Shown: positions 26,689 to 37,714, counted from the first letter of the stretch. The stretch: 64,000 nt of DNA from an uncultured Raoultella sp. (GCA_900759445.1 CAAEVH010000055.1:1-64000); one strand, 5' to 3'. Notes: generated from the letters alone by a model not told the origin. Program-made: numbers and translations.

Positions 26689-27336
26689 TTATGCCTCTTC
26701 AGGCACGGGAAGAGGCCAGCCGCCGAGACGTTTCCAGCGGTTAACAATTTCGCAAAACAGCACGGCCGTCCGTTCAGTGTCATACAGCGCCGAGTGCGCC
26801 TGAGTCCCATCAAATTCCATTCCTGCCGCCAGGCACGCTTTCGATAACACAGTTTGCCCCAGAGACAGGCCGCTTAAGGCCGCAGTATCAAAGGTGACGA
26901 ACGGATGAAATGGATTACGTTTGAGCGAGGCGCGTTCTGCTGCGGCCATCATAAAACTGTGGTCGAACGTAGCGTTATGCGCCACCATGATCGCCCGATT
27001 GCAGCCGCTGTCTTTAATGCCTTTACGCACCATTTTAAAGATGGCATGCAGAGCGTCATATTCGCTGACCGCTCCGCGTAGCGGATTGTTAGGGTCAATT
27101 CCGTTAAAGGCGAGGGCTTCCGGCTGCAAATTCGCGCCTTCAAATGGCTCTACGTGGAAATGTAACGTCGTGTCCGGCATCAGCCAGCCTTGTTCATCCA
27201 TTTTCAGTGTGATGGCTGCGATCTCAAGCAGCGCATCGGTTTTGGCATTGAACCCTGCGGTTTCGACATCAATGACGACAGGATAAAAACCACGAAAACG
27301 GTCACACAGACCGGAAAGTTGAGCGTTATCGGACAT
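26689..27336 (-). CDS. rnt: ribonuclease T
   Basis: 215-residue DEDD 3'-5' exonuclease that trims tRNA, 5S and 23S rRNA 3' ends. Exo motifs: [10 protein letters not shown] (Asp and Glu), [13 protein letters not shown], and the final [11 protein letters not shown]. Full length versus E. coli. Confidence 0.97.
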   Translation of the reverse strand: MSDNAQLSGLCDRFRGFYPVVIDVETAGFNAKTDALLEIAAITLKMDEQGWLMPDTTLHFHVEPFEGANLQPEALAFNGIDPNNPLRGAVSEYDALHAIFKMVRKGIKDSGCNRAIMVAHNATFDHSFMMAAAERASLKRNPFHPFVTFDTAALSGLSLGQTVLSKACLAAGMEFDGTQAHSALYDTERTAVLFCEIVNRWKRLGGWPLPVPEEA

Positions 27337-27430
27337 CTGGGTCTCTTAATACGGGAAAATTGCAGCGCGTATTATGGCAAAATGATGAGTATAAAACTAC
27401 GGGCACAGACGATCTGCGCCCGTGGGGAGG

Positions 27431-27838
27431 TCAGTCGCCCAGGCCGCGCCCGGCGTCTTTCTCTTCGATCAGTTCAATTTTGTAACCGTCTGGATCTTCA
27501 ACGAACGCAATTACGGTGGTGCCGCCTTTTACCGGACCGGCTTCACGCGTGACGTTACCGCCATTCTGACGAATACGTTCACAGGCTTCGGCTGCGTTGT
27601 CTACGCTCAGGGCGATATGGCCGTAGGCAGTGCCCAGCTCATACTTGTCGACACCCCAGTTATAGGTCAGTTCGATCACGGCTTCGCTGGTTTCAGGGCC
27701 GTAGCCGACAAAGGCCAGGGAGTATTTGTATTCAGGGTTTTCGCTGGTACGCAGCAGCTTCATGCCCAGCACGTTGGTATAAAACTCGATGGAACGCTGC
27801 AGGTCACCCACGCGCAGCATGGTATGAAGTAAACGCAT
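27431..27838 (-). CDS. gloA: lactoylglutathione lyase (glyoxalase I)
   Basis: 135 residues; isomerises the methylglyoxal-glutathione hemithioacetal to S-lactoylglutathione. It has two VOC-type modules; metal ligands fit His5 (RLLHTML), Glu in VIELTYN, His in YGHIALSV and Glu in YKIELIE. The gene lies downstream of nemRA in the same direction, as in the E. coli nemRA-gloA electrophile operon. Confidence 0.97.
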   Translation of the reverse strand: MRLLHTMLRVGDLQRSIEFYTNVLGMKLLRTSENPEYKYSLAFVGYGPETSEAVIELTYNWGVDKYELGTAYGHIALSVDNAAEACERIRQNGGNVTREAGPVKGGTTVIAFVEDPDGYKIELIEEKDAGRGLGD

Positions 27839-27886
27839 CTTTTTCCCCTTCGAAAATGGCTAATACATTCAAAATGTTGTTTTAGT

Positions 27887-27910
27887 ATAGCGGCGTTGTT
27901 ACGCCGCTAT
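27887..27910 (-). terminator. intercistronic hairpin between nemA and gloA
   Basis: ATAGCGGCG, loop of six, CGCCGCTAT: a perfect 9-pair stem with no U-tract. It probably reduces or processes read-through from nemA into gloA rather than ending it. Confidence 0.55.
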
Positions 27911-27935
27911 CAATGGCAGAACGGAGTTTGTGACG

Positions 27936-29033
27936 TTAGAGGGTAGGATAATCGGTGTAACCTTCCGCGCCGCCGCCGTAGAAGCTTTCGGCACGTTGCG
28001 GATTCAGCTCCGCTTTACGCTGCAGGCGCGCAACCAGATCCGGGTTAGCGATATAGGCGCGACCAAAAGCAACGGCGTCGATCAGGCCCTTCTCGATCAG
28101 TGCTTCTGCTTTTTCAGGTGTGTAGGCACCCGCACCAATGATCGGACCGTGGAAACGTGCACGAACTTTTTCGCGAAACGCATCGGAATACGGCTCGCCG
28201 CCAGCCCAGTCCGGCTCAGACATATGCAGGTAAGCGATTCCGCGCTTGCCCAGTTGTTCAATCAGATACAGCGCATCGGCTTCTTCGTTCGGGCCGTTGT
28301 CAACGTTCTGGAATGAGCCAATCGGGGAGACGCGAATACCGATGCGATCGGCACCCCATTCTTTAATACCGGCATCGACAACTTCCAGCACCAGACGTGC
28401 ACGATTTTCGACGCTGCCGCCGTATTGATCGGTACGCTGGTTAGACGTTGGCGACAGGAACTGGTGCAGCAGATAGCCGTGAGCGGAGTGCAGTTCAACC
28501 ATGTCGAAACCCGCTTCGCGCGCGTTGGCAATCGCCTGACGGAAGTCATTAACGATGCCGGGAATTTCTTCAGTTTCGAGCGCACGCGGCATTGAGGTAT
28601 CCGCACGCGTTGCCAGACCATTTTCATCACGAAGCGAGGTCCGGGTACCGGCGCTAATCGCGGAAGGTGCGACCGGTGCCTGACCGTTGGGCTGCAGACT
28701 GGCGTGAGAGATGCGCCCGGTATGCCACAACTGGACCGCAATATGACCTTGCTCCGCATGTACGGCAGCGGTGATTTTTTTCCATGCGGCAATTTGCGCT
28801 TCGCTGTGTAAGCCGGGTGCCCCCGCATAGCCTTTCGCCTGCGCGGAAATCTGTGTAGCTTCACTGATGATAAGACCCGCGCTGGCGCGTTGACGGTAAT
28901 ACTCGGCCATCAGCGGAGTAGGGATGTCGCCAGGCTCAATGCTGCGCAGACGCGTCAGTGGCGCCATGAATACGCGGTTTGCTGCCGTAATAGCACCCAC
29001 TTTCAGTGGGGAAAAAAGTTTTTCAGATGACAT
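27936..29033 (-). CDS. nemA: N-ethylmaleimide reductase (old yellow enzyme)
   Basis: 365-residue FMN-dependent ene-reductase that reduces electrophilic alkenes, nitro compounds and chromate. TIM barrel with MAPLTRLRS at the N-terminus, the substrate-binding HxxN-type region around [16 protein letters not shown], and the C-terminal [10 protein letters not shown] phosphate site. The ATG follows CAGGAG. It is second in the nemR-nemA unit. Confidence 0.97.
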   Translation of the reverse strand: MSSEKLFSPLKVGAITAANRVFMAPLTRLRSIEPGDIPTPLMAEYYRQRASAGLIISEATQISAQAKGYAGAPGLHSEAQIAAWKKITAAVHAEQGHIAVQLWHTGRISHASLQPNGQAPVAPSAISAGTRTSLRDENGLATRADTSMPRALETEEIPGIVNDFRQAIANAREAGFDMVELHSAHGYLLHQFLSPTSNQRTDQYGGSVENRARLVLEVVDAGIKEWGADRIGIRVSPIGSFQNVDNGPNEEADALYLIEQLGKRGIAYLHMSEPDWAGGEPYSDAFREKVRARFHGPIIGAGAYTPEKAEALIEKGLIDAVAFGRAYIANPDLVARLQRKAELNPQRAESFYGGGAEGYTDYPTL

Positions 29034-29047
29034 ATGGCACTCCTGAA

Positions 29048-29062
29048 TAGACCGGTCGTCTA
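29048..29062. promoter_or_regulatory. second NemR-like box, in the nemR-nemA gap
   Basis: TAGACCGGTCGTCTA: the arms TAGAC and GTCTA resemble the NemR operator but with a shorter total span. It lies 15-29 bases upstream of the nemA start. Confidence 0.45.
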
Positions 29063-29087
29063 GTAATAAAAGAAATAAAAACGCCTG

Positions 29088-29687
29088 TTAAACGGCAGGC
29101 GTAGTAATGATGGTTTTAACGTGCGCCAGCGCATTTTCCAGCGGAGTGGCGCTACGAGAAATCTTGGCCTGCAGGTTGGCGCCCAGCCACAGCGCATACA
29201 ATACCTGCGCCTGCTGTAACGGCTCGCCAACAAAGGACAGACAATGATTTGCCTGACCTTTCTCCAGCGCCTGCGCTAACAGCGCAATAATGTGCCGCGC
29301 GCCTTTATCCATCGCCGTGCGCATATCTTCTGACAGATCGCACACTTCGGCAGACAGTTTTACGGTTAAACAACCGCTGATAATGCCGTGCTGGCTAAAC
29401 TGGTTCAGAGTTTCCTGATAGTAGGCCAGAATACGGTCGCGATAGTTTCCTGCCCCCGTATCAAAGTGCGTAGCCAGTCGCTGATGATAGGCCGCATAGT
29501 GGCGTTCCAGCATTGCGACACCGAACGCTTCTTTAGAGCGAAAATAGTGATAAAACGAACCTTTGGGGACTTCAGCGGTTTTCAGTAGTTCGCTTAAGCC
29601 CATACCGGTGAAACCGCGCTGCATGCACAGCAGTTCGCCAGTCGCCAGCAGATGTTCGCGTGTATCGTGTTCAGTGATTTTGTTCAT
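29088..29687 (-). CDS. nemR: electrophile- and hypochlorite-sensing repressor NemR
   Basis: 199-residue TetR-family repressor. The HTH lies at about 27-46 (GLSELLKTAEVPKGSFYHYF). The redox Cys in SGCLTVKL (Cys106 of E. coli) is kept, as is the Lys of the QAKIS segment. The neighbouring Cys98 of E. coli is Ser here (FSQHG). It represses its own operon through the box at 29702-29717. Confidence 0.96.
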   Translation of the reverse strand: MNKITEHDTREHLLATGELLCMQRGFTGMGLSELLKTAEVPKGSFYHYFRSKEAFGVAMLERHYAAYHQRLATHFDTGAGNYRDRILAYYQETLNQFSQHGIISGCLTVKLSAEVCDLSEDMRTAMDKGARHIIALLAQALEKGQANHCLSFVGEPLQQAQVLYALWLGANLQAKISRSATPLENALAHVKTIITTPAV

Positions 29688-29701
29688 GGGAAGGAGTGTA
29701 A

Positions 29702-29717
29702 TAGACCAGTCGGTCTA
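29702..29717. promoter_or_regulatory. NemR operator
   Basis: TAGACC-AGTC-GGTCTA, the known NemR palindrome, 15 bases before the nemR start and shared with the divergent ydhL side. Confidence 0.9.
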
Positions 29718-29788
29718 ATGCAATAGCGCTTGCGAGAAATTCAGTTAACGTCTTCAATAGGTATATCAATCTTACTAAAGGAGGGGAT

Positions 29789-30028
29789 GTGGCCGAACAG
29801 CTGGAGTTTTTCCCCGTCCAGAGCCCATGCCGTGGAATATGTCAGTCTGACGAGCGCGGTTTTTGCCGTGGCTGTTTTCGCAGTCGGGATGAGCGTTTTA
29901 ACTGGCAAAAGATGAGCGATGCCGAAAAGCAGGAAGTGCTACGGCTTTGTCGTCAGCGCCTGATGCGTAAATTACGAGCAAACAAAGCCAACCCTTCGGA
30001 AGAACCGCAACAACCTTCACTCTTTTAA
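29789..30028 (+). CDS. ydhL: DUF1289 protein YdhL
   Basis: 79 residues. A Cys-rich N-terminal half (SPCRGICQSDERGFCRGCFR) typical of DUF1289 may bind metal; function unknown. The start is GTG at 29789 with AAAGGAGG upstream. It is divergent from nemR and followed 49 bases later by ydhF. Confidence 0.93.
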   Translation: MAEQLEFFPVQSPCRGICQSDERGFCRGCFRSRDERFNWQKMSDAEKQEVLRLCRQRLMRKLRANKANPSEEPQQPSLF

Positions 30029-30077
30029 AAGCGTAATTGCGTATACTCGATGCACATTCACTTATAAGGAAGCTGCT

Positions 30078-30974
30078 ATGGTTCAGCGTATTACTATTGC
30101 GCCGCAAGGTCCTGAATTTTCTCGCTTTGTAATGGGGTATTGGCGCCTGATGGACTGGAATATGTCCGCGCGCCAGCTAGTCAGCTTTATTGAAGAACAT
30201 CTGGATCTGGGCGTTACCACCGTCGATCACGCCGATATTTACGGCGGATACCAGTGTGAAGCGGCGTTTGGTGAGGCACTGAAGCTGGCCCCGCATCTGC
30301 GTGAAAAAATGCAGATTGTTACCAAGTGCGGGATCGCCACGACGGCACGCACGGAAAATGCGTTGGGTCATTACATCACCGACAGCGCGCATATCATTGC
30401 CAGTGCGGAAGCATCGTTGAAGTTACTGGCGACCGATCATATTGATTTGCTGCTCATCCACCGTCCCGATCCGCTCATGGATGCGGACGACGTCGCTGAC
30501 GCGTTCAAAAAATTGCACCATAGCGGAAAAGTGCGTCACTTTGGCGTATCTAACTTCACCCCGGCACAGTTCTCACTGCTGCAATCGCGTCTGCCGTTCA
30601 CGCTGGCGACTAACCAGGTTGAGATCTCACCGGTACATCAGCCGCTCCTGCTGGATGGTACTTTAGATCAACTGCAACAACTGCGCATTCGTCCGATGGC
30701 CTGGTCCTGCCTCGGCGGTGGTCGTCTGTTTAATGACGATGCGTTCCAGCCATTACGTAATGAACTTGCCACAATCGCAGAAGAGTTAAACGCGCAGTCC
30801 ATTGAGCAGGTGGTGTACGCCTGGATTTTACGTCTGCCGTCTCAGCCGCTGCCGATTATTGGCTCAGGGAAGATAGAGCGTGTACGCGCCGCCGTTGAGT
30901 CTGAGTCATTGAACATGTCTCGCCAGCAGTGGTTCCGTATTCGCAAAGCTGCTCTGGGTTACGACGTACCGTAA
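30078..30974 (+). CDS. ydhF: aldo/keto reductase YdhF
   Basis: 298-residue TIM-barrel oxidoreductase of the AKR family, NADPH-dependent by family. DHADIYGGYQ holds the catalytic Asp and Tyr, with KCGI and HRPDPLMD following. Physiological substrate unknown. The ATG follows AAGGAAG. Probably cotranscribed with ydhL. Confidence 0.95.
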   Translation: MVQRITIAPQGPEFSRFVMGYWRLMDWNMSARQLVSFIEEHLDLGVTTVDHADIYGGYQCEAAFGEALKLAPHLREKMQIVTKCGIATTARTENALGHYITDSAHIIASAEASLKLLATDHIDLLLIHRPDPLMDADDVADAFKKLHHSGKVRHFGVSNFTPAQFSLLQSRLPFTLATNQVEISPVHQPLLLDGTLDQLQQLRIRPMAWSCLGGGRLFNDDAFQPLRNELATIAEELNAQSIEQVVYAWILRLPSQPLPIIGSGKIERVRAAVESESLNMSRQQWFRIRKAALGYDVP

Positions 30975-31055
30975 TCGCGTTTTTGACGCTTCTCCGTTCA
31001 AATTTGTGTCACTGGTTTACACTTATCAATCAGACACCTTTTGGACGGAGGTCTT

Positions 31056-31580
31056 ATGAAGCGTTTGAGTTTGGCCATTATTACTCTACTCGCCTGTGCA
31101 GGTGCGCAGGCTGCCAGTGAAGAAAAAGTGACGATGAATCTGGTAACGTCGCAAGGCGTTGGCCAGGCGATTGGTACGGTCACTATTGCTGAAACCGGGA
31201 AAGGGCTGGAGTTTACGCCCGATCTGAAAGCGCTGCCGCCGGGTGAACATGGCTTCCATGTCCATGCGAATGGCAGTTGCCAACCGGCGATTAAAGAAGG
31301 AAAAGCCTCAGCCGCGGAATCGGCTGGAGGCCATTATGATCCGCACCAAACCGGCAAGCACGAAGGCCCGGAAGGCGCAGGCCACATGGGCGACCTGCCT
31401 CTGCTGGTGGTGAATAACGACGGTAACGCCACAACACCGGTCATTGCGCGGCGGCTGAAAACGCTCGATGAGGTTAAAGGCAAAGCGCTGATGATCCATG
31501 TCGGTGGCGATAATATGTCCGATCAACCAAAACCGCTTGGCGGTGGCGGAGCGCGCTACGCCTGTGGCGTTATTAAATAA
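31056..31580 (+). CDS. sodC: periplasmic Cu/Zn superoxide dismutase
   Basis: 174 residues from the ATG of MKRLSLAIITLL (GGAGG upstream). Signal peptide of about 20 residues ending AQA. Metal ligands include GEHGFHVHANGSC and the downstream GGHYDP, GHMGDLP and LMIHVGGDN. The two Cys (GSC and YACG) form the family disulfide. It removes periplasmic superoxide. Confidence 0.97.
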   Translation: MKRLSLAIITLLACAGAQAASEEKVTMNLVTSQGVGQAIGTVTIAETGKGLEFTPDLKALPPGEHGFHVHANGSCQPAIKEGKASAAESAGGHYDPHQTGKHEGPEGAGHMGDLPLLVVNNDGNATTPVIARRLKTLDEVKGKALMIHVGGDNMSDQPKPLGGGGARYACGVIK

Positions 31581-33596
31581 TCAATTGCCTAGCGTACCCG
31601 GCGGAGGCGCCTGTTCGAGCTGAGAAAGCGAGCAGTGTAGTCGCCAGATAAGCGCCGACAGTTCTTGCGCCGCAGGTTGATGATGGTGGGCGAGCGTGTC
31701 GCAAATACGCTGTAGCTCACTCAGCGTGGCATTCAGCGGTCGTTGCTGAACGCCGCGCTCACTCATTACGTCGCGAAGCAACGAAATACACACGTCTCTG
31801 ACACGAGCCAGAGGATCTGAACGCACCTCCCAGGTGCGCAGTTGCCACACCACGTGTGAGCAGTTCAGCAAGACAACCCCCCAACGCAATAGCCAGCGTC
31901 GCGCCAGTGCATCCTGACTGTTGCTGAGCTGGCTGACGTGGTGATAGGTCAGCGACTCAAATTCGTTTTCACTGAGCGAGGGATGTCGGCTGAGCTGATC
32001 GACAAAATCCCGGCGCAGGGCGCGAATATGGCGGCGACCTTTCCGCGCATCCGATCCGGGCCGTAGAATGGCGAATGCCAGCCACGATAGCGCCACGCCG
32101 GTGATTTTCGCCATATTGTCATTCAGGAAATCAGCAAAATCATAAACCGGCGGATTAGTCACCGCGATAAACGATCCCATAAACACGATTAGCTGTCCCC
32201 AAAGACCCGCCAGCGCAGGCATTTGCAGCTTCAGGAGTTGCATGGTAGCGAGTAGCGGGAAGAGAAACAGAATGAATTGCCAGAGGTCAGAGATTTGCAC
32301 CATCAGGCCAAACTTAACCACAAAGCTAAACAGCGACAGCAGAACCAGCGTGCGCATCAGCAAAGAAAGTGACTTGAACGGCGTGGCTACGGCGGAATAC
32401 AGCACGCTGCTGATGGCCGCGAGCGTTAGTGCGCCAGAGCCTGATTCCCATTGCGCGCCAATGCTCCATGCGCCGATAAGCATCAGGGTACAGAACGTAC
32501 GCAATCCGCTCCAGAGGGCTTCCGCATTATCGGTATGACGGGCAAGTCCTGGCGTGCGGGCGATAGTAATACGCTCGGCGGTAACGCCATTTTCCAGTAA
32601 ATGCAGATAATGACTGCTGCGTAAGGACAGCCGACAAAAATAACGCAGTCGTTGCCAGAAGGCGACGTGCCGATAGTCGCGCGCATCGAGAGGACGCAGG
32701 GGGGCGATAATACGCGCGACGGTGTAGGTGTCGGTATTGGATTTGACCAGCTCGCTGAGCAGTTGTTCGATGATTTCCCGGGTATTAGCCGGGGGAGTGG
32801 GCCAGTTCAGGAGCATCCTGCGCAGACTGGAGATCACGCTGGTCATACGTAACTGCTGATGCAACAGCGAATTGAGCAACGCATTTTGACGGCGAAAACG
32901 GTAGTGACTCCAGAACGCCTGAATACGCAGCAGGTTCATGGTCAGAATCTGACCGATAACACCTTCATGAGCTGTGCGAATCGCATCCGTTGTCTCCGGT
33001 TGCCAGAGTAAGCTGGCATGCTCCAGTAAACGCGAATGCATGTTTTTCAGCGCGGTAAGCAATGTGGTGCCATCGGAGGTGCTGGGGAGGATCATCATCA
33101 TCATGCCGCCGCACAGGATACCGACGATGACCTCGCATACGCGGGCCTGAGCGATATCCCACAACTGCGTAATCTCTATGGTATTGACCATGGGAAAAGC
33201 AATGATCGCCGCCGTATAACCGGCCAGTTGAAAGGCGTAGGCGACGTTATTGGTGAAGTGCGCGCAGGCCCAGGTACAAAAACCGATCCACACTGACATG
33301 CTCAGCAAAAACAACCACGGCTCATTGAGGGTATGACCGGCAATAATCAACGCGGCGGTGGCACCCAGCAAGCTACCCGCAACACGACCCAGACTTTTGC
33401 TGATAACCCCGCCGACGGTGGGAAAGCTGACCACTGCCGCCGAGGTCATCGCCCAGTAGGGCTCATCCAGATTCAGGTAATAGGCGAACGTTAACGCCAG
33501 ACACATCGCAATGGTATTTCGCAACGCATAACGCCACTGCGCTACCGTGGCTTTAAACCACGGCCAATGGCCTGGCATCAGGTGGGACAGTTTCAT
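31581..33596 (-). CDS. ydhK: AaeB/FUSC-type efflux inner-membrane component YdhK
   Basis: 671 residues with two clusters of membrane helices (about 25-160 and 370-510), each followed by a cytoplasmic region: the fusaric-acid-resistance layout. It works with the membrane-fusion protein YdhJ; the substrate is unknown. It overlaps ydhJ by four bases. Its 3' end abuts convergent sodC. Confidence 0.94.
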   Translation of the reverse strand: MKLSHLMPGHWPWFKATVAQWRYALRNTIAMCLALTFAYYLNLDEPYWAMTSAAVVSFPTVGGVISKSLGRVAGSLLGATAALIIAGHTLNEPWLFLLSMSVWIGFCTWACAHFTNNVAYAFQLAGYTAAIIAFPMVNTIEITQLWDIAQARVCEVIVGILCGGMMMMILPSTSDGTTLLTALKNMHSRLLEHASLLWQPETTDAIRTAHEGVIGQILTMNLLRIQAFWSHYRFRRQNALLNSLLHQQLRMTSVISSLRRMLLNWPTPPANTREIIEQLLSELVKSNTDTYTVARIIAPLRPLDARDYRHVAFWQRLRYFCRLSLRSSHYLHLLENGVTAERITIARTPGLARHTDNAEALWSGLRTFCTLMLIGAWSIGAQWESGSGALTLAAISSVLYSAVATPFKSLSLLMRTLVLLSLFSFVVKFGLMVQISDLWQFILFLFPLLATMQLLKLQMPALAGLWGQLIVFMGSFIAVTNPPVYDFADFLNDNMAKITGVALSWLAFAILRPGSDARKGRRHIRALRRDFVDQLSRHPSLSENEFESLTYHHVSQLSNSQDALARRWLLRWGVVLLNCSHVVWQLRTWEVRSDPLARVRDVCISLLRDVMSERGVQQRPLNATLSELQRICDTLAHHHQPAAQELSALIWRLHCSLSQLEQAPPPGTLGN

Positions 33597-34456
33597 TTAC
33601 GCTGGCCGATAGACACGCTGCAGGTCGTACCAGAAACCAGGGTGACATTCTGCGGCAGAGCGTCGAATTCGATGCGGACCGGAACGCGTTGGGCCAGACG
33701 CACCCACGGCACATTGGGTTTGATGTCGGGAATCAGGCCGGAATCGCTTTCCACACTTTGGTCGTAGATGGCGCGACCAATACTGGATACGTGACCCTGT
33801 AACTTTATGTTGCCGCTGTAGAGCGTGATAACCGCAGGAGCACCTTCACGAATGTGGCGCAACTTGGTTTCTTCAAAATACCCCATCACATAGAAAGAGT
33901 GGCTGTCGACAAGGGCAAACAGGGGCTTACCGGTTGAGGCGTAGTCTCCAGTACGAGTTGAAAGGTTGGTGACCCAGCCCGCTACGGGCGCTTTGACCAC
34001 CGTCTGCGTCAGTTGCCACTGTGCCTGGCGCAGACTGGCCTCGGCTGCTTCAACGCTGGCCTGCATGGCTTTCACGTTGAGGTTAGCAGTATCCAGATCT
34101 TCGGCTGAGATATAATTTTGCGATAAATGACGGCGGCGGTTGGCTTCGTTATTGGCTTTCGCCAGATCGGACTGTGCCTTCGCCAGCTGCGCTTGCGCAT
34201 TTAGTTCAGCAATGTGAAACGGCGTCTTATCGATGATAAAAAGGACATCGCCTTTGTTCACAAACTGGTTATCTTTTATATTGAGTTCGCTAATGCTGCC
34301 TGAGACCTGCGGCGTGATGCTGACCTGCTCAGCTCGCACTTTGCCATCACGTGTCCAGGGCGATTGCATATAGTAATTCCACATCCACCATCCGGCGAAA
34401 ACTGCGATGGCAGCGACTATAATGGTGGAGAAGTATTTAATGGTTTTAAGCGACAT
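33593..34456 (-). CDS. ydhJ: membrane-fusion (HlyD/AaeA-type) protein YdhJ
   Basis: 287 residues from the ATG of [12 protein letters not shown], colinear with E. coli; the frame extends further without a ribosome site. N-terminal membrane anchor (about 8-26), split biotinyl-lipoyl domain ([14 protein letters not shown] and [10 protein letters not shown]), helical hairpin between, and a beta-barrel. It links YdhK to the outer envelope. It starts two bases after ydhI. Confidence 0.95.
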   Translation of the reverse strand: MSLKTIKYFSTIIVAAIAVFAGWWMWNYYMQSPWTRDGKVRAEQVSITPQVSGSISELNIKDNQFVNKGDVLFIIDKTPFHIAELNAQAQLAKAQSDLAKANNEANRRRHLSQNYISAEDLDTANLNVKAMQASVEAAEASLRQAQWQLTQTVVKAPVAGWVTNLSTRTGDYASTGKPLFALVDSHSFYVMGYFEETKLRHIREGAPAVITLYSGNIKLQGHVSSIGRAIYDQSVESDSGLIPDIKPNVPWVRLAQRVPVRIEFDALPQNVTLVSGTTCSVSIGQRK

Positions 34457-34458
34457 AA

Positions 34459-34695
34459 TCACCACACAATCAGCATTACAAAGGCCAGACATACGCAAAG
34501 CGTAAAGAGTGACAGATCCATTAACAGGGGATGCCAGATTTCGCCGGAGTAAATCCAGTCGCGCAGCAGGCGATGAACAATCAGCCAGAGAATAAATCCT
34601 GCTACAAACGCCTTGAAAACAGGAGGGAAGTAGACAGATGCTCCGATCATTAAATCTTGTAGGGGCAATCCTGTTGCATTAAACATAAACTTCAC
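34459..34695 (-). CDS. ydhI: DUF1656 membrane protein YdhI
   Basis: 78 residues from a GTG start (AAGGA 8 bases upstream), the same length as E. coli YdhI. Two membrane segments with a short loop. First gene of ydhI-ydhJ-ydhK, an AaeXAB-like efflux set, divergent from slyA. Confidence 0.93.
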   Translation of the reverse strand: MKFMFNATGLPLQDLMIGASVYFPPVFKAFVAGFILWLIVHRLLRDWIYSGEIWHPLLMDLSLFTLCVCLAFVMLIVW

Positions 34696-34811
34696 GGGCA
34701 AAATCCTTGGCGGAAGAGAGCATTGCTATAGGTTTAGCAAAAAAGAGACAATGAGTCTCTGTAACGCATAATGTCTGAAAAAATGTCAGCCGGTAAGCAA
34801 ATTTGGCAATA

Positions 34812-34834
34812 CATTTGTTTTGGGAATACAAATG
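34812..34834. promoter_or_regulatory. inverted repeat in the ydhI-slyA divergent promoter
   Basis: CATTTGT, nine bases, ACAAATG. It lies between the divergent starts and may be an additional operator; the ligand is unknown. Confidence 0.3.
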
Positions 34835-34865
34835 CTGCACACTATTCTAAAATCAGCATAATAAC

Positions 34866-34877
34866 TTAGCAAGCTAA
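34866..34877. promoter_or_regulatory. SlyA box
   Basis: TTAGCAAGCTAA, identical to the consensus SlyA palindrome, 16 bases before the slyA start; autoregulation. Confidence 0.85.
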
Positions 34878-34893
34878 TTATAAGGAGATGAAA

Positions 34894-35328
34894 TTGGAAT
34901 CGCCATTAGGTTCTGATCTGGCACGGTTGGTGCGCATTTGGCGTGCTCTGATTGACCATCGCCTGAAACCTCTGGAGTTGACGCAGACGCATTGGGTTAC
35001 GCTGCACAACATTCATCAATTGCCGCCTGATCAATCGCAGATTCAGTTGGCTAAAGCGATTGGCATCGAGCAGCCTTCGTTGGTACGCACGCTTGACCAG
35101 CTGGAAGAAAAGGGACTCATTTCACGACAGACTTGCGCCAGCGATCGTCGGGCAAAGAGAATTAAACTGACAGAAAAAGCAGAGCCGCTGATTGCAGATA
35201 TGGAAGCGGTTATCAACAAGACGCGTGGAGAAATTTTGGAAGGGATTTCAGCTGAGGAAATTGATCTGCTGATTAAACTGGTCGCCAGACTGGAACACAA
35301 TATTATTGAACTGCAGTCACAGGGCTGA
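34894..35328 (+). CDS. slyA: MarR-family regulator SlyA
   Basis: 144 residues using a TTG start at 34894. AAGGAG directly abuts the upstream ATG (34888), too close to serve it, but is 6 bases from the TTG, as in E. coli and Salmonella. Winged-helix domain with [20 protein letters not shown] as recognition helix and the wing [11 protein letters not shown]. It counteracts H-NS silencing and regulates envelope and virulence genes in relatives. Confidence 0.95.
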   Translation: MESPLGSDLARLVRIWRALIDHRLKPLELTQTHWVTLHNIHQLPPDQSQIQLAKAIGIEQPSLVRTLDQLEEKGLISRQTCASDRRAKRIKLTEKAEPLIADMEAVINKTRGEILEGISAEEIDLLIKLVARLEHNIIELQSQG

Positions 35329-35375
35329 AACGATGAGATGACGTGTGGCCAGAGCCTGACCACACGTGAATTCGA

Positions 35376-35843
35376 TTAGCGTGGAGACACGGTAACCTGG
35401 CTGCCGTTGTTAGCCATAACAACGCGCTGGCCAGCTGAGAACTTGGTCGCACCCTGTTTCTGAACCACCATGATGGTATTACCGTCGTCCTTACGGATTT
35501 CCAGTTCTACACCCTGGGTTTTATTCATCGCACCTTGTACGCCTTGACCCGCTACGCCACCGGCAACTGCGCCAGCCGCCGTGGCTAATGAACGACCCGT
35601 ACCGCCGCCGACGGTGTTACCCAGGAACCCGCCGAGTACCGCACCACCAATGGCGCCAATCACGTTTGCGTCATCACCACCCTGGATTTGCACCGGACGA
35701 ACATGAACAATTGTACCGTAGGTAACGTTCTGAACTTGTTTCGCTTCGGATGCGGTGTATACGTCGCCTGAAAGGCTATCATTGTTAACGCAGCCCGCCA
35801 AAGACACACCCATTAATGCAACAATCAGCACACGTTTAATCAT
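35376..35843 (-). CDS. slyB: outer-membrane lipoprotein SlyB
   Basis: 155 residues. Lipobox LAGC (Cys at about 18). The glycine-zipper region (GAIGGAVLGGFLGNTVGGG and onward) is followed by a short beta-rich C-terminus. It supports outer-membrane integrity under PhoP-inducing stress in relatives. The ATG follows AAAGGAG. A TATAAT -10 box is visible upstream near 35902. Confidence 0.97.
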   Translation of the reverse strand: MIKRVLIVALMGVSLAGCVNNDSLSGDVYTASEAKQVQNVTYGTIVHVRPVQIQGGDDANVIGAIGGAVLGGFLGNTVGGGTGRSLATAAGAVAGGVAGQGVQGAMNKTQGVELEIRKDDGNTIMVVQKQGATKFSAGQRVVMANNGSQVTVSPR

Positions 35844-36117
35844 TTACAAATCTCCTTTAACACCACGAAACGCTAATAAAGCACCCTTCATGGCTAAATT
35901 ATATGGCACTTGTGAGCCTAAGGTCACATGTTCTACTGGAACAATATGAAAATCTTAACCGAAATCGGATATACCGAGTATAAACGAATCATTCATATAA
36001 TTGATGTAATAAAGCGTCCATTGTAATGATTAGCCCTCAAAAATCATTAAGGAAGCATGGCATTAGTCGGCACTTTATGGTTGAGTGTCAAGGCTAATTT
36101 GCTTAAAAGGATGACAT

Positions 36118-37239
36118 ATGAAATCGGGCCGTTTTATCGGTGTAATGTCTGGAACCAGCCTTGATGGCGTCGATGTTGTGCTGGCGACAATAGATGAAAC
36201 GATGGTTGCGCAACAGGCGAGTCTGACCTGGCCTATCCCTCTCCATATAAAGCAGGCGATCCTGGATATCTGCCAGGGGCAGCAGCTTACGCTATCGCAG
36301 TTTGGCCAACTCGACGCACAGCTCGGCTATCTCTTTGCCGAGGCGGTTAATGCGCTGTTGGCACAGGAAAAATTGAAACCGCAGGAGATCGTTGCGATTG
36401 GCTGTCATGGGCAAACCGTGTGGCATGAACCGACGGGAATCGCGCCGCACACGCTGCAAATTGGCGACAACAATCAAATCGTCGCGCGTACCGGGATAAC
36501 GGTGATCGGCGATTTTCGTCGCCGCGATATCGCTCTCGGCGGGCAGGGCGCGCCGTTGGTTCCCGCTTTTCATCAGGCGCTGTTGGCTCATCCAACGGAG
36601 CGGCGGATGGTGCTAAACATCGGCGGAATTGCCAATCTGTCTCTGCTTATCCCACAGCAACCCGTTCGCGGTTACGACACCGGGCCGGGCAATATGCTGA
36701 TGGATGCCTGGATCTGGCGGCAATGCGGCCAACCCTACGACAAAGATGCGCAGTGGGCCACATCGGGAACGGTGATCCTGCCTTTACTGCAAAATATGCT
36801 TAACGATCCTTATTTTTCTGCGCCTGCGCCGAAAAGCACTGGCCGCGAGTATTTCAATTATGGCTGGATAGAACGTCATATGGCGCAGTTCCCGGGAATA
36901 AGCCCGCGGGATGTGCAGGCGACGCTGGCCGAACTGACGGCGGTGACCATTTCCGAGCAGGTCTTGCTAAGCGGAGGCTGTGAACGGCTAATGGTATGCG
37001 GCGGCGGCAGCCGTAATCCGCTACTGATGATGCGTCTGGCGGCATTATTGCCAGGGACAGAGGTCACTTCAACCGATGAGGCTGGGATCAGCGGCGATGA
37101 TATGGAGGCCCTGGCTTTTGCCTGGCTGGCGTGGCGAACGCTGGCGGGATTACCGGGAAATCTGCCTTCCGTGACCGGCGCATCAGAACCGAGCGTTTTA
37201 GGGGCGATTTATCCTGCTAACCCACGAACTCAGAGTTAA
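36118..37239 (+). CDS. anmK: anhydro-N-acetylmuramic acid kinase
   Basis: 373 residues; phosphorylates anhydro-MurNAc with ring opening to MurNAc-6-P in murein recycling. ATPase-fold phosphate loops [14 protein letters not shown] (N-terminal) and VCGGGSRNP. The ATG follows AAAAGGATGACAT. Its partner murQ is not in the window. It may read into mliC. Confidence 0.97.
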   Translation: MKSGRFIGVMSGTSLDGVDVVLATIDETMVAQQASLTWPIPLHIKQAILDICQGQQLTLSQFGQLDAQLGYLFAEAVNALLAQEKLKPQEIVAIGCHGQTVWHEPTGIAPHTLQIGDNNQIVARTGITVIGDFRRRDIALGGQGAPLVPAFHQALLAHPTERRMVLNIGGIANLSLLIPQQPVRGYDTGPGNMLMDAWIWRQCGQPYDKDAQWATSGTVILPLLQNMLNDPYFSAPAPKSTGREYFNYGWIERHMAQFPGISPRDVQATLAELTAVTISEQVLLSGGCERLMVCGGGSRNPLLMMRLAALLPGTEVTSTDEAGISGDDMEALAFAWLAWRTLAGLPGNLPSVTGASEPSVLGAIYPANPRTQS

Positions 37240-37326
37240 CTGAAATTATTCAGCGCCATATGTCGATAAACTAGGGATATTAGGGAGGGTGCCATTACCC
37301 TCCAGGACCAGGAAAGTCTTCAGGAT

Positions 37327-37656
37327 ATGGCTATGAAAAAACTGTTGTTAGTGTGTCTGCCGGTACTGCTTAGCGGGTGCAGCGTGTACAACCAATTTGT
37401 CGAGCGTATGCAAACGGATACGCTTGAATACCGCTGTGACGAAAAACCGCTTACCGTGAAGCTGAACAATACCCGTCAGATGGCGAGTTTTGTTTATGAT
37501 AATCAGCTATTGAACCTCAAACAGGGCGTGTCGGCATCAGGTGCTCGCTATACCGATGGTATTTACGTCTTCTGGTCTAAAGGCGATGAGGCAACGGTCT
37601 ATAAACGAGACAGAATTGTGCTAAATAACTGTCAGTTACAGAACCCGAAGCGTTGA
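37327..37656 (+). CDS. mliC: membrane-bound lysozyme inhibitor of C-type lysozyme
   Basis: 109 residues. Lipobox LLSGC (Cys at 18). The MliC/PliC domain has the inhibitory loop [24 protein letters not shown] segment (about residues 66-84) and a disulfide pair (RCDEK and NNCQL). It shields peptidoglycan from host lysozyme. Confidence 0.96.
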   Translation: MAMKKLLLVCLPVLLSGCSVYNQFVERMQTDTLEYRCDEKPLTVKLNNTRQMASFVYDNQLLNLKQGVSASGARYTDGIYVFWSKGDEATVYKRDRIVLNNCQLQNPKR

Positions 37657-37714
37657 GATTTTCACCTGGGCGGCGCACAATAGCGTCACCCACTGACAAT
37701 CCGTAGCCAACATC

